A stretch of 6,275 nt of DNA from CAZPMO01 sp964587515 (GTDB lineage Bacteria > Pseudomonadota > Alphaproteobacteria > MPNO01), in the NCBI GenBank assembly GCA_964587515.1, contig CAZPMO010000232.1, forward strand, positions 1 to 6,275, given 5' to 3'. Below the pieces are notes generated by a model. The model worked only from the letters and a program-made list of their open reading frames with translations. It was not told where the DNA came from and searched no databases. How positions within the stretch are numbered: position 1 is the stretch's first letter; each line of letters starts with the position of its first letter. The translations under genes and the position numbers were made by a program. Shown one piece after another: positions 6,215 through 6,275 of the stretch.

Positions 6215-6275
6215 TCAACCGTCTTCGAGATGGAACAGCATTGCCGATCCCAGAAGACAGGCGATCGTGGCCGGG
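6215..6275 (-). CDS. lptG: Probable LptG C-terminus (partial, cut by window edge)
   Basis: On the minus strand an open frame enters from the right edge and reads PATIACLLGSAMLFHLEDG, then TGA. LptG is an inner-membrane permease subunit of the LptB2FG transporter that extracts lipopolysaccharide. Its last transmembrane helix sits at the C-terminus, and alphaproteobacterial LptG proteins often end in a hydrophobic helix followed by an EDG-like tail, which this fragment resembles. The position upstream of surA on the same strand fits the usual lptF-lptG-lptD-surA-pdxA-rsmA order, except that lptD is missing. An LptD C-terminus would look like an amphipathic beta strand ending in an aromatic residue, which this does not. 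With only 19 residues visible the call rests on style and context. Confidence 0.5.
   Translation of the reverse strand, partial: PATIACLLGSAMLFHLEDG

Noticed and set aside
1..6275. CRISPR array, tRNA, rRNA, insertion sequence or phage genes
   Set aside because: No regularly spaced direct repeats, cloverleaf-like sequence, transposase motif or phage protein was seen in any part of the window.

Overview
The window looks like a piece of an alphaproteobacterial chromosome, probably Rhodospirillales-like. The grounds are high GC with strongly GC-biased third codon positions, the conserved minus-strand order lptG(end)-surA-pdxA-rsmA, and a dispersed palindromic repeat at the left edge of a type I associate with alphaproteobacteria. 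The lineage is inferred from gene order and protein style, not from a search.

Layout. Positions 1-122 hold no gene. They carry two copies of a short GC-rich repeat motif (the first cut by the window edge) and a long imperfect inverted repeat. Positions 123-2105 hold two minus-strand genes 21 bp apart: an ACMSD-type amidohydrolase, transcribed first, then a protein of the 4,5-dihydroxyphthalate decarboxylase (Pht5-like) family. They look like a small catabolic operon for an aromatic acid or its ring-cleavage product; the substrate cannot be read from the sequence. A 157-bp divergent intergenic region (2106-2262) carries a perfect 14-bp palindrome. It separates this operon from a plus-strand 1-Cys (Prx6-type) peroxiredoxin at 2263-2919.

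From 2951 to the right edge everything is on the minus strand and reads as one envelope/housekeeping operon. In transcription order it holds the last 19 codons of a probable lptG, a 108-bp gap with a perfect 8-bp stem inverted repeat, then surA (periplasmic chaperone/PPIase), pdxA (vitamin B6 biosynthesis) and rsmA/ksgA (16S rRNA dimethyltransferase). surA and pdxA overlap by 4 nt (ATGA) and pdxA and rsmA by 26 nt, so they are probably translationally coupled. A hairpin that includes the rsmA stop codon, followed by a short U run, probably ends the operon against the convergent peroxiredoxin gene.

I see no clear new system. The observations most worth checking are the apparent absence of lptD between lptG and surA, the amidohydrolase/Pht5-like pair of unknown substrate, the palindrome in the divergent promoter region, and the inverted repeat in front of surA.
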